Below are positions 33,955-45,915 of a stretch of DNA of 64,000 nucleotides, piece by piece. Made by a program: the position numbers and the translations under genes. This DNA is from Prostheceraeus crozeri (taxonomy: Eukaryota > Platyhelminthes > Polycladida > Euryleptidae). The notes beneath the pieces are model-generated. The model made no database searches and was not told the origin of the DNA. It was given only the letters and a program-made list of their open reading frames with translations. The DNA lies in assembly GCA_907163375.1 (NCBI GenBank), contig CAJQUW010012890.1:62001-126000 (forward strand), in the 5' to 3' direction. Position 1 is the first letter of the stretch. The number at the start of each line of letters is the position of its first letter.

Positions 33955-35535
33955 TGTTAAATCAGCTTTTGCAACGTTTCCGGAACTTCATTTCTAGGAA
34001 AACATGGCAGTAAGTACATCACGGTCATGTAAAGAAAACCAGTGGTAAAGTATAGGAAGAACTATGCATTAAAAACGCAAATGCGAAGTCTTATCCTTAG
34101 TCACGATACCTAACAGTGTAACCTTCCAGAACTCTCTTGTAGGCCTATATAACGAGATGTAATTCATGAGAGACATAGTACAGCAGACAAAACATTCGAA
34201 TTCTAATTAGCATGTTAACATGCCACGACTTAATCACTAGCTTTAGTTAGGCTATGTTAATCGTAGTGATGCAACAGGCCTACTCCTGCATTACAATTCA
34301 ATCAACACAACATTGGCTCATTATTTGGCATAGGCCTACCACATATTCAAATAGAACAAATGTGAAAGTTAAGAATAAATAAATAATTAAACGGAAGTAA
34401 CTTCCATGACCAATAAAATAAAAAGTTCCAGAGCCTGCTGAAACCCAACCCCCTACCCTTTTATTTTATATTGGATATTTTGGCGAATCTCGTGACCCAA
34501 CAAATTTCGTCCGAAATAGACGGAAATCCGTCTATAGACGGAAAATTACGCTCACTGGTGTACTGTCAACAGCCCAAGATCCAACCTTGCGCAACTCTAA
34601 GTGGATTGAATTCCAAATTGTGGTCTTCTTCAAATGATCTTCAACAAAAAATGACGAAAACTAAAGCTATTTGTATTAGCAAGAAGTGTCTCAGCCTGCA
34701 TTCCATTTCCTCTCCCAATGGTCACAGAAAAGAAGATTTTAGGTGCTACATGGTGCGAGAGTTTGAGTTTGAGTATTCCTTCGTGTAATGTCTTCAAAAT
34801 TTGCCCAAGGCGCTTGCACTCGTACATGATAAAAATATTAAGGTTTTTTGAACCAAAATGAACTGTGGTTTGTTTTTAATAGAATTTTATGAAGTGCTGT
34901 TATGTGTTGTTCTTGTCTATTTGGCATTCAAAACGCAGAAACTGTTCATACTATCGAAAGACTTTTTAAACGCGTTAGAAAGATCATTTGTACATCCAAC
35001 TATCAATGCAACAACGATGTTGCAAAATGAGGAAATCTCACACATTGACATTTTCATAAGAAAATAGATATTTGGCAGTTCCATTTAGCTCACAGCCATA
35101 TGACTTATCGTTATTAGAAGCGCCTTAACAATTGACGGAGAATATATAACAACCGACGCCTAGCATGTTAATTTAAGAAAAAGAATTGTAAAGAGAAATA
35201 AATGCCTTGTACATCTTTCTAATTGCTTGTTGCCCTAGCATTAGAATCCTTTCATATTATGAAATAAATGTATTACACACCATATCCCTGCAAGCGATAA
35301 TCTCATAGCCAAATTTGCCAGTAATTTCTTTTTCATGCCTTAAAACTGCGTAGAATTCTGCATTTAATCTTGATATATCAATCAAATGCCGCCAGGCATA
35401 CATTTAAATATTACTAAGCGATGACGCATATTTGATGAAATAAATGACTATGTAAGGATTCTAATACAGTTATCAGTGAGTAATATTCTAAGAAGTTAAG
35501 CATCCGTTTTCTCTGACTTCGTAGGTATGGACTGT
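33955..35535. other. No gene recognised
   Basis: Short open frames at 34471 and 34858 show no family motif. Nothing repetitive was identified apart from AT-rich words. Confidence 0.4.
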
Positions 35536-35547
35536 GTCTCCCAATTT

Positions 35548-36409
35548 CAGGCCTCCCAGCGATTGCGGATCAAAAATTTTATGATTTTATGACCAATTTT
35601 CGAAAATTTTATGACCATACGGAATGATACATGGACGTTTAACGCATATCTAACCACATATTCCTGCAAAAATACACATGACTCATAATCAACATGACTC
35701 GTATCATATTATGACACTCTAAAAACTGACAATTAAAGGGAACAAAAATTATATTCTTCTGTATCCAATCGGCAACATGCTAAAAAATCATATAATAAAC
35801 AACACTTTCTGACCAGTAGTTGCATGAACATTTTAAAAATGAAACAAAATAATCATTAACTTGATGGATGATGATAACTTATTAATGTCAGGTAGGCACG
35901 CGTTTCTGATAAAGATTGGAGCAAAAGTTTAACACCAATTTTAACAAAAAATCCACAGCAAACATTCAACAATCGTAACAGAATTGTTGAATCCGAAGAT
36001 CAATGGAAGAACATCTATCTTTCACAAAGTAGCAATTTAAGTTCACGTACACACGAGAGGTAATTATAAATGGATAATCATAGACAAAGATAGCCTTTGG
36101 CGCGGATCATTCATTGTCACTGACAGGGCGTCTGCCTGGTACATGTTTGACTGATTATCATCGACAGTTGTTTCTGTTTTGCAATATGACTTCGGGCACT
36201 CTTGCTTTCAATAATGAAAATATTTCAAAATGTGTTTTCACAATAAAATAGATAATAGACTATACTTTGATTCTGTAAAAAACATGCAGAGAAGTAAAGT
36301 TTAAATCGAAATGGTCGAAAAATTACAAAAATTATATGACTTTATACTACTTTTCATGACCTTTTTAAAATCAGGAATTTTATGACTTTTTATAACGCTG
36401 GGAGGCCTG
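35548..36409. mobile_element. 862-bp inverted-repeat element, 6-base duplication
   Basis: The termini CAGGCCTCCCAGCG and CGCTGGGAGGCCTG are perfect inverses of 14 bases. CAATTT flanks both sides directly (35542-35547 and 36410-36415). Subterminal blocks are rich in AAAATTTTATGAC words in inverse orientation. There is no coding capacity. The start CAGG resembles hAT, but a 6-base duplication is not the hAT rule, so the superfamily is open. Confidence 0.65.
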
Positions 36410-36944
36410 CAATTTAATACAACATCTCGGAGATGATGCACTAAAATCATCTGACGCTCCGACGCCAGTGCAGCAGGAAGTGGGGTCTTTTGCCAATTTC
36501 GAGTCGAGTCGGCAGAATGCTTATATTATAATGTGAGAGTTGTAGATTAGCGACCACTACATCTTACTCTACATAACTGCATGTATATGTCATATATTCC
36601 ACGATAAATGAAATGGGCCTATGAAAACACACTTGTAATTCTACACTTATGAAGAACCTGTGACTTTTGTCAAAGTCTACAGATTACATTCATCAAACAC
36701 CTGATCCACAAACTTAAACTTGTGCTGTAAAGTACGTCACACGCGCATTACTGTCTTTATTCGGGTGCGTCGGTAATTAAAAAACTACCAACATATTTAC
36801 ATTGATTAGCACGCAATTACATGTATTACATGTCTCCCACATAGCATAAATTTCATCTCGTCTACATAAATTTCAAACCAATGCCACTACAATGTTAAAA
36901 ACTATCTAACAGCACATCTATACACATATATTTGAATGTTTCAA

Positions 36945-37140
36945 CAGGTGGCTGCATCAACTCGTCTCCCACCCGCGAACTGGAGACGCCCCCGTGGCCT
37001 GCCCCGGATGACTTGGTCTGCTCAAGTCCAGGACCTCCTTCCCCTGGCCGACCTCATCGAGCGGGCGCAAGACCGAAGGACCTTCAGGGATCTGATCGCT
37101 AAGATCACCTAGTGGTCACGCGCCTTCAAGTACAAGTTTC
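36945..37140 (+). pseudogene. LINE C-terminal scrap
   Basis: The plus strand encodes WRRPRGLPRMTWSAQVQDLL, then PLADLIERAQDRRTFRDLIA, KIT and a stop. This is the 'RRGRP-TW...AQDR--WR-L' tail of non-LTR retrotransposon polyproteins. The local G+C is high against AT-rich flanks. Nothing upstream of it is recognisable. Confidence 0.65.
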
Positions 37141-39015
37141 AACAGCAGAAATAGAAAGCTCGCAGTGCAGAGAGAATGAGAGAAAATAAGAAAATATGAA
37201 AGGGAAAACAGAAATAAAAATACAAAATCTAAGAGAAGAATAGAACATCAATTGATGGTTGTGAAGATCGATCTAGCGTTCCCTCTGACAATTACCACAT
37301 ATAGATTAGGTATAGATTAGGCTTCATTGCTAGATTGCAGACTCTTTAATATCACTAATGGGTCACACTTTGGTTCACTTTTAAATTTAAAATTGAAATT
37401 TTGTAGAACTTGAAACTACACACAGTTTCAGGAACTTCAATACTTGCATTTCTATTTTTGCATTCAAATTTGGACAAGCATTGGTCAATAAGACAAGTTT
37501 TCTAACAGCCAAAATTTTTCAAGAACGGAAAGATTAGGCATATCTCTAATGGACGACCCAATTAAGCATGTCTGATGACCACGAGGTTATAACATCGCAT
37601 TTCGCAAAGCAGACTGGTATTTTGAATAGGAAAAAGATGTCACAGTGGAATAGAAGCTAGGTGTTTTTCAAATACTTATCATGTTGATGTGAACGACGGT
37701 CATCAATTTCGAAGCCGATGAGGGTAATCTTTAATAAAATTGAATCATTTTTTCTGAAAAGGTGCGCATCCCCATGTTTTTCCTGAAGGGGTCCGATCAT
37801 CTGATGTACGCAAACAAATTTCGAAAATGATCAGCTCATGATGTTACACGACAAGGAGACATCACCTGTGATGCCTGAAAACGTGCTTATTTAAAACGGT
37901 TCTACCTCTATACGATTTTATGCTTCACTGTACATAATATAAGTTTCCTTCATTGTGAAGTCATCCAGGTAGCTTCTAAATATATTTTCAACTGATGTGA
38001 GTGTGAGTTTCAAATTTCCATAAATAGAGGGAGAGCACAAATAAAAAAAAGACGCCCAATATTTTTCAACACTTGAAATAAAGTGACAAACATCGCATTT
38101 TATAATGACTGGGTAAAGATAGGGACAGCCAATATCTACATCGCAATTTCGGGCGAATATTCCCATTATAGATATCGTGTGATGAGTGACGTACGACTCA
38201 ACTTCAACGAAGGGATCAAATGTGAATATGGACTAGTATGATAATATTGACATTTGTACATGAAAAAATCAAAAAATCATCACAACTAAGAAAGCAAGAC
38301 TAATGGGGGATTAACAACACTGTTTCCAAGCTGGTAAGTGTAATATTCCTGATATTTAAGTCACAAAATAATAATCTGTTAAATCATAGATATTGAATAC
38401 AAGCTTGGAATCATGCCTTGTTTTGTAAGAAGAGACGAGAGAAATGGACACACACACGTTGTAAATTGCCATCACATGCGCACTAATAGATGGAATGTAC
38501 TCGTTCACGCAAGATTAATGGAGGGTTATTTTATTTATAGAATAACATCTAATCAAAATCTTATCTTTTTGCCTCTAAATTTGTAGCCAGTCATCTGCTT
38601 GCGTCCAGTTCATGGGATAATTTGATCTAGTCATGTGTCAGATCAAAAATCAAATGGAGAAAAGTCTCCTCTCAAACCTGGTCAATGTGAGCCGGCTCGC
38701 GAAGGCTCGGATTTGTAAATTTTTTTAGCAGCTGATCTATTCTTGAGGAGACGATACGGAAGTGAGAATCAGTATGAAATTAAATAACCTCCTGTCACTG
38801 CCATCAACTAGGAGAAAAGTTAGCTAGAAGCACAAAATTGGATTGATGAATCTAAGTCTGTGGCTAGAAGAAATTGAGAACTTTTGTCATCAAACTTATT
38901 TTCTCATGCCTGTTCTCCCTTTGATCTGGAGTAAGAGGAGAAAATGTGCAAATGAAATTCACTTTTAATCCATGAGCTGTTCGAATAACGAGATATAGTT
39001 CTATTCTATTTTGTC
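37141..39015. other. No gene recognised
   Basis: This is AT-rich DNA with one 82-codon minus-strand frame at 37918-38166, which I do not recognise and consider likely to be chance. Confidence 0.4.
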
Positions 39016-39279
39016 ATCAGTTTTGGACTGCGTTTACACGTGCAACGACACTTGTCGATCCATGACAAGTCAGAAAAGAATGGACATTTGACAAACAATG
39101 GAAGCGAAGGCATGCCTTCAATAATCGTGCGTCACCAGACAATAGCAATTTCGTGAATGGTGATAAATAGAAATGTACTGATCTCATCAGCTTATTATCC
39201 TTTTGAGTGTCAGTAAAAAGTGGCAGCTAAAGTTACGCCTTGTTCAACTTTAGGCGCCACTTTTTACTGACAGTCAGGA

Positions 39280-39889
39280 TATTCAAGGCATTGATGGCAT
39301 GGGAGGGCAGACGCATTGCTAATCAGAATAATAGAGTAAAAACGACCAATCTGCCAAAGGAAATTATCTTTATACGCAACATGTGTCGGAGAACATGCTC
39401 CTTCATCCGGCGATCAATTTATGATTAAAAGACGCATGAAGATCTACATACCAGATAGATATCTCACACACCACTAATATAAAATCAATAGAACCGCAAC
39501 TAGGATAGCATGCACTGAAATTATCAAAATGCGCAGACACATAGGTCAAATCAATGCAGCATTGAAAGTAGGCCTAATTGAAATACTGAACCAATCAGCC
39601 GGTATTGGAGATAAAACGAACGGTGGGCCTCCACGCCAACACCCTGAGCAGTCGACGAAGAATTGACTGCGCCGACTACTCAAAGTAGTGGAGAAGAGGC
39701 CCACCCAAACAGGCTTCGCTATAAATTACCGCACTAATAATGAGTAAACATCATATCAGAAAAAGACTATAGTCCACATATTCTTCACGATTATTCAAAG
39801 TGGGACAAGTATTGCTAATTTCAACGGCTTCTGCAATGCGACACTTTCGTTAAACACACAGTCGTTTTTACTCTATTATTCTGATATAC
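39280..39889 (-). mobile_element. Penelope-like element 3' end (locus B)
   Basis: On the minus strand, RIAEAVEISNTCPTLNNREE and YVDYSL match the last residues of a GIY-YIG Penelope protein. A structured untranslated region follows, with GGTGGGCCTC/GAGGCCCACC arms at about 39621-39708, and then a hammerhead-like motif at 39381-39412. A 23-base inverted repeat (CAGAATAATAGAGTAAAAAC and on) sits at both edges (39325 and 39864). It lies inside a Harbinger-like MITE. It is a 5'-truncated, broken copy. Confidence 0.65.
39381..39412 (-). ncRNA. Hammerhead-like motif (B)
   Basis: On the minus strand CGGATGAAG is followed by the hairpin GGAGCATGTTCTCC and then GACAC. This is one base from CUGAUGA and one base from GAAAC, the closest of the motifs in this window to a canonical hammerhead core. 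Confidence 0.5.
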
Positions 39890-40469
39890 ACTCAGAGGAT
39901 GATAAGCTGACGAATCAATGCATTTCTCTTTATCACCAGTCACTAAATTGCTATTGTTTGGTGACGCACGAAGCACGAGTATTGAGGCATGTCTTTGCTT
40001 CCATTGTTTGTCCATTCTTTCTGACTCATCATGGATTGAAAAGTGTCAACAATCAAGCCGTATGTTCTTGTACAATATCCATAATTGCTGATGAGCATTT
40101 TCCCTTCTATTTTCAACTGACTGAAATCCATACCCAGATGCGTGACTACCATCCGAATATATTGTCCATACACTACCTATTGATTTCTGAGACTTGTATC
40201 TTTAAATAGCCTATGATAAAGTCATGTCAAGTAAGTAGGTGTTTACTTATACGAAATAAAATCGGGCAAGCATCTGACATAGCTTAATACGTAAAAGATA
40301 GCAAAATTCTTCGACATCATCATCTCAAGCAAAATGCGTGTGGTCAAAATGAGGCAAAATGTTACAGAAATTGTAATAAATTTCATTTTTGACAATTTCT
40401 CGCAGCAGCTACGCCAATTCTGATAGGTCCAGTGTTTTACGCTTCACATGATCTACCTGAAACTGTAAT

Positions 40470-40535
40470 CAGAAATAACATTTTCCATGATTTTTCCATG
40501 ATTTTCCATGATTTCCACATGATTTTTTTTGAATT
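40470..40535. repeat. CATGATTTTTC short tandem repeat
   Basis: About four imperfect units of TTCCATGATTT occur in a row. Confidence 0.6.
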
Positions 40536-40799
40536 TGAAAATGTAGTAAAATTAGATGATTTTTGTGCTGCTACTATCAAATTTATAAGTAGTATGTGCT
40601 TTGCAATTAGCAGATACCTTTCTACAGTCATTCCTGGATAAAACATTTCTATTAAGAATTATAATCGCATTCTTGGCCGCCACTCCCAACTCTAAGTGAG
40701 TAACGAGAAAAACGAGTTTGAAGCTCTATAACTTTTATAACTTCTATCGTTAGATAGGATTTTCCACAGCATTAATGACCATCAACATCTTATCATAAA

Positions 40800-40880
40800 C
40801 GCTCTTCGCTGGATTCACATACCGGATCCCGGATATTTACATCCGGATCCAGATCTTGACCCGGTGCAATCCCTGATTAG
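40800..40880. repeat. hAT-like orphan terminus
   Basis: CCGGATCC words are repeated toward an end reading CCCGGTGCAATCCCTG. On the minus strand this begins CAGGGATTGCACCGGG, a typical hAT terminus. No matching second end was found. Confidence 0.4.
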
Positions 40881-41349
40881 AGTCACTTCCATCAGATATT
40901 CAAATTACTGTAAATTGTATTCAACTACAAATGAATGCTGGAATGATAATTCATCATCGCACCATAATCCAAGATAACCGTAGCTAAAGACCTGAATTAA
41001 CACTATTTTTAATCTCACATTATGATCAGAAGCTTAGAGAGATAATCAAAAAGTGTTCAGGTAATTTACTTCATGAGAAGTTCGATAAGAAGGGATGTGA
41101 ATCCGTTCCGCATCTTCACCCTTTTCAGATTTCGTCGTCTCACTATATTTTTAGTTCTTGTCAGAGTACTTTGGTTTGTAGTTCTGCCAGCTAACAACAT
41201 CAGTTTACGCATCACTTGCTCTATTTTTCATCCAAGCAAGTTCATGTCACTTAATTTCTATTCTTTCTCTTCTATTCCAAGACGCACAAATGTATTATCA
41301 GATCAATCTTGTATTTATGAATCTTCCTTCGACTGAAAGTCAAAGACAC

Positions 41350-41870
41350 AAGTTATCTTATATCGACGGTGATGCCGCTTAGGTGATGTTTTACGATGAA
41401 TTCTAGTATTTTTGGGTATTTCATGTCCATTAATTGATAAAACTGCGTGGGCGAAAAGAAAAGCAATGAAACTCCCTTCACAACTCCTCGCCGCTTCGGT
41501 TGTCCGTGAGATCGTTCATTCGTTGTTATATCTTCCACTCTCAAAAGACTGCATGAAAATCCTTAATTTTCTGAAGAATTTCTTAAAAATGAAATATTTT
41601 TATCATTTTCCCCGACAAGACACGAAAACTCTTCGTTTGTTCTTTACAGATTCTTCCACAGATAGTGATTAGGAGGAGGGAGCACAGTGAGTCTCTTGTC
41701 GGCAAAGGATTCGGTGAATTTACACGTGTACTCCCAACCACAGATGACTCTTTGAGCATGTCTCTCAAGAGTATTAACCTTGTGCTTAGTGACTGCTGCC
41801 AATTTTCTCCATCGGTGTTGCATGTTGCGATATTGATATAACCTGAGCATCAGTTATCTGCATTAACTGA
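41350..41870 (-). pseudogene. Possible LINE C-terminal relic
   Basis: On the minus strand TKHKVNTLERHAQRVICGWE, YTCKFTESFADKRLTVLPP and later short pieces resemble the 'IE--QKRA-RII-G--Y--Y-----L-L--L--RR' tail of LINE reverse transcriptases. The match is loose, and the frame changes several times. Confidence 0.35.
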
Positions 41871-42094
41871 ACCTTTGACAAAAAAGTTCTCTAATAAGGT
41901 GTACAGACGATGGGATGCAATCATGATGTAGAAAGATGATCATTCCATGTCAAATCTTTCTTCCAGATGTTTTGATGTCACGCATATTTTCAGGAATGAT
42001 TTCATCATCCCATGAAACCATCTCAAAGATCGCCAAAGGATCTGATAAGGCGACTGTTGCTGTCCAATTGATGGTCAAGAACAGGAGGCTGTTG

Positions 42095-43162
42095 CTTATT
42101 GTCATAGTGAAAAATCCACTTTTTTCTCTCCTTCAGAGTTTATTGACCAAGTTATGAGGTTATTTACAATAAAATAATTAAAAGGCCAACGTTTCGTGCC
42201 ACTGACACTTCGATGGGCCGACTTCTGCAAAACAGCATTTGATGACACGCATTAAATATGGAAGCAACGAAACAGAGTTCAGGTGGCCTACTGCGTAGTT
42301 AGAAATTAGGGAGCTCGTATTTGCGGTTAATGGCTGGTGCAAGAGATTTGATCAATCGAGCTTCGGTCAGCCTGCAATCCACTGCGCTATGACTTTTGTC
42401 CAAGATATCGATATCGAAGTGAGAGATGGAGATGTCACTGAACTGGTGCACTTTCATACCGTGTTCGTAAAGGGCATTTCTTTTGTTCTTATTGATCAAA
42501 TCTCTTCTATGCTCATTATAGCGTTTGGTAAACGGACGGTTGGTTTGGCCTATATAAAAATCGTCACATAAATTACATTTCAGCTTATAAACTAAAAACC
42601 GGTCCCCACAGGAATAGTTTTGTGGTAAAAGAGAGCAGAGATGACAGGAATTGTGTTTCTTATTAATCCGATTTCTCTTATTAATTACTGTTTCTAGAGT
42701 GGGACCAGGTTTGCTGACGATTTTAATAGGAAGATCACACTGTTTTGCGAGTTTATTTAATTTTCTGTTGCAGCTATCACTAACAAAATTTATTGTGCAG
42801 GGAACAGATGCTTCGTTATTTTTTTTATTTTTATATTTGGTTTTTCTATTTATGTCTCGATTAGTAAAGCCATTCTGCCTAAATCGGTTGTTAAGGCTCG
42901 TCATAGCTTCTTGTTTTTTATTTTCGTCCGAACATCTACTAGCTACATTAGTTTGGCTATTCTTGATGAAGTTCGATTTTACATTATGTGGGACCCAGCT
43001 GTGTTTATTGAGAGAAATACCAGAGTGCATTTCTTTGGTGTACCATTTGTATTCTATCTTATTGTTATTTATTCGAATACTAGTATCTAAAAAGTTTAGA
43101 TAGTCTTCTTTGGGCACTTCTGTGGTGAATTTTATGTCTTCCGAAACAGAGTTAAAAACTTC
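42095..43162 (-). mobile_element. Penelope-like element, inverted partial copy (C-left)
   Basis: This arm is an inverse, near-identical copy of 44203-45275. Its open piece at 42299-43117 encodes 272 residues: the tail of the reverse transcriptase (VPKEDYLNFLDTSI-like), a C-x2-C at 158-161 with Cys170, and a GIY-YIG domain with YKL 177-179, CNLC 181-184, YIG 188-190, Arg199 in RYNEH and Glu252 in TEARLI. The 5' part, including the catalytic YIDD, is absent. It lies upstream of and opposite to the longer copy, an arrangement known for Penelope elements. The high identity of the arms suggests a recent origin. Confidence 0.85.
42184..42217 (-). ncRNA. Hammerhead-like motif (C-left)
   Basis: The minus strand reads CATCGAAG, then the hairpin GTGTCAGTGGCAC, then GAAACGTTGGCC. 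It is identical to the motif at 45152-45184 at the far end of the palindrome. The CUGANGA box is degenerate. Confidence 0.45.
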
Positions 43163-45275
43163 AGTTCCTTTCTCTAGGAATAGTGTTTCCCTTCCACCTA
43201 AAATGAGTAGCGAAGAAGAAAATAGCCTTCAGTTCTTTAAGGATAAGGCCTTAGAGATAATCAAAAAAGAATCGCAACAAATTAAAAATAGTAAACAATT
43301 TAAGCAAGATACCACTATGATTCGTAAAACTAAAACGTTTCTGAAGGATAACGCTGCCGATGCATGTTCGTCGGACAAAACGAATAGATTTGTAGTCACG
43401 GACTCGACCTCCTTACAGCAACGTACTGAAAATATCCTGATGGATATTAATAATTATTTTAAGTTGAAGTTGAACAATGTCACAAAAATTGAAAATCAAG
43501 CCAATACTATTATTCGCAATAGTTGTAGCCAAATCTTTCAAAAATCGAATTTTGAGAAGCTGTTAGCTACCGGTAGCCACGCAGCTAACTTCCACGTTAA
43601 AATAAAGGATCATAAGGATAAAAACGAAGAAAACTATTATCCCTTAAGACCTATTGCCTCGAGCATTGATACCCCCACGAGTAAAATTGACTGGCTAATC
43701 AAAAAAATTCTAAGTCAGTTGGTGCAATTTGTCCACACCAACATAAAAAACTCTACCTCGTTAATTGAAAAACTAAAAACATTAGAAATCAATAGCCAAA
43801 ATACGAGTACCCTTATGTTCATCTCTTTAGATGTCATCAACCTGTACCCGAGCATTCAGATAAAACATGGCATAGAAGTAGTATCAGATTTCCTAAAACT
43901 GCATTGGAATAAAATAGACACTTTCTCCCTAAACTTTAATAACGTGCATAACTGCTTGAAGTTTGTATGCTACAACTATTACATACAGTACAACGATACT
44001 ATTTATCATCAAATCAAAGGCTGTCCGATGGGGGCTCGATTCTCCCCCCTTTTGCTATTATCTATATGTACCATATCGAAAAAAAGGCCCTTGAGATATT
44101 GAAATCGAATTTTGAAATAGTCCCTCAGCTTTATGCCCGGTACATTGATGATATCATCATAGGCCCGTTTCTCAAAAATGATAGCCATGACATCAATACC
44201 ATAACTGAAGTTTTTAACTCTGTCTCGGAAGACATAAAATTCACCACAGAAGTGCCCAAAGAAGACTATCTAAACTTTTTAGATACTAGTATTCGAATAA
44301 ATAACAATAAGATAGAATACAAATGGTACACCAAAGAAATGCACTCTGGTATTTCTCTCAATAAACACAGCTGGGTCCCACATAATGTAAAATCGAACTT
44401 CATCAAGAATAGCCAAACTAATGTAGCTAGTAGATGTTCGGACGAAAATAAAAAACAAGAAGCTATGACGAGCCTTAACAACCGATTTAGGCAGAATGGC
44501 TTTACTAATCGAGACATAAATAGAAAAACCAAATATAAAAATAAAAAAATAAACGAAGCATCTGTTCCTGCACAATAAATTTTGTTAGTGATAGCTGCAA
44601 CAGAAAATTAAATAAACTCGCAAAACAGTGTGATCTTCCTATTAAAATCGTCAGCAAACCTGGTCCCACTCTAGAAACAGTAATTAATAAGAGAAATCGG
44701 ATTAATAAGAAACACAATTCCTGTCATCTCTGCTCTCTTTTACCACAAAACTATTCCTGTGGGGACCGGTTTTTAGTTTATAAGCTGAAATGTAATTTAT
44801 GTGACGATTTTTTATATAGGCCAAACCAACCGTCCGTTTACCAAACGCTATAATGAGCATAGAAGAGATTTGATCAATAAGAACAAAAGAAATGCCCTTT
44901 ACGAACACGGTATGAAAGTGCACCAGTTCAGTGACATCTCCATCTCTCACTTCGATATCGATATCTTGGACAAAAGTCATAGCGCAGTGGATTGCAGGCT
45001 GACCGAAGCTCGATTGATCAAATCTCTTGCACCAGCCATTAACCGCAAATACGAGCTCCCTAATTTCTAACTACGCAGTAGGCCACCTGAACTCTGTTTC
45101 GTTGCTTCCATATTTAATGCGTGTCATCAAATGCTGTTTTGCAGAAGTCGGCCCATCGAAGTGTCAGTGGCACGAAACGTTGGCCTTTTAATTATTTTAT
45201 TGTAAATAACCTCATAACTTGGTCAATAAACTCTGAAGGAGAGAAAAAAGTGGATTTTTCACGATGACAATAAGC
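43163..45275 (+). mobile_element. Penelope-like element, longer copy (C-right)
   Basis: The plus strand carries a Penelope-type reverse transcriptase and GIY-YIG endonuclease. Landmarks in order: an N-terminal charged region, KIKDHKD and RPIASSIDTPTSKIDW near 43600-43700, motif A SLDVINLYPSI near 43840, GCPMGARFSP near 44030, the catalytic YIDD at about 44140, LNFLDTSI at 44270, the C-x2-C block near 44730, YIGQTNRPFTKRYNEH near 44820-44860, and TEARLIKSLAPAINRKYELP near 45010-45060. An untranslated region with a hammerhead-like motif follows. The protein would prime reverse transcription from a nicked target. The reading frame is interrupted at about two places, so this copy is probably inactive though young. 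Its last 1.07 kb pairs with the inverted arm at 42095-43162. Confidence 0.88.
45152..45184 (+). ncRNA. Hammerhead-like motif (C-right)
   Basis: CATCGAAG is followed by the 5-pair hairpin GTGTC-AGT-GGCAC and GAAACGTTGGCC. It sits just after the endonuclease reading frame, the position where Penelope elements are known to carry hammerhead ribozymes. Confidence 0.48.
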
Positions 45276-45915
45276 GACTGTTGCTGTTTTTCGAAGTTGA
45301 CCAATAAAACAATCAGAGAGATATAGCCTCAGAATTGAGTCATGGGGTATCCCTAAGGTAACCTTGACCAGTGGACGATATTTCTCATGTATTTCAATGC
45401 GATTACTGTGATCTGCTAGTATGATTTCCACCACAATAAAATCCTTCATTCATGCCAACATCCTACAGAATGTTGAACTGATGATAGTCCTGCAAGCTTT
45501 CATAGACATTTCATCATCATTCCACGAGAGCATTAATCCACTATCAAGGTATTCATCAAAGTATTCATCCACTATCAAGGTAGGCAGCAACATTAATACT
45601 ATACATATTTATAAGAGCCGATGTTGTAGATTCTATGGACGAAAACTATGTTGATCTATTCCGCACTGTTCGATGTCACTTCATGCCCTCAAGTATTAGC
45701 TTCTCCAGCAACCAGGACAAAATATGGTATTTGGGCAATCGAACTATTTGGTACAAAACGCATTTAGTATCTGTATCTTGCTACTTTTGTTACTACTTTT
45801 AAAACTCTTGCTTGTGTTCTGTTATGGGAACGTGTGGTCATTCGTTTACATGCTTCAATAATCGATTATCAATAGAATTGAGTTGTTGTATTAATATATC
45901 TATGGATATAGCCAT

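Larger units (their letters stand above)
39022..40074. mobile_element. Harbinger-like MITE (copy 2) with insertion
   Basis: The left end ACTGCGTTTACACGTGCAAC and the following TGACAAGTCAGAAAAGAATGG and AAGGCATGCCTTCAATAAT match the element at 16747-17428. The right arm resumes at about 39890 with ACACTCAGAGGATGATAAGC and ends in a decayed copy of the terminus. The middle holds a Penelope 3' end (about 39280-39889). The right terminus has lost the conserved CACGTG core, so this copy is older or damaged. Confidence 0.65.

Noticed and set aside
33995-34030. First exon: ATGGCA followed by GTAAGTA
   Set aside because: It is only two codons plus a donor word. There is no promoter-like or CpG-rich context and no downstream exon in frame.
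42389-44980. Hydrophobic open frames antisense to the Penelope endonuclease segments
   Set aside because: They occur identically in both arms, opposite the GIY-YIG coding strand, and reflect its AT-rich codons rather than membrane proteins.
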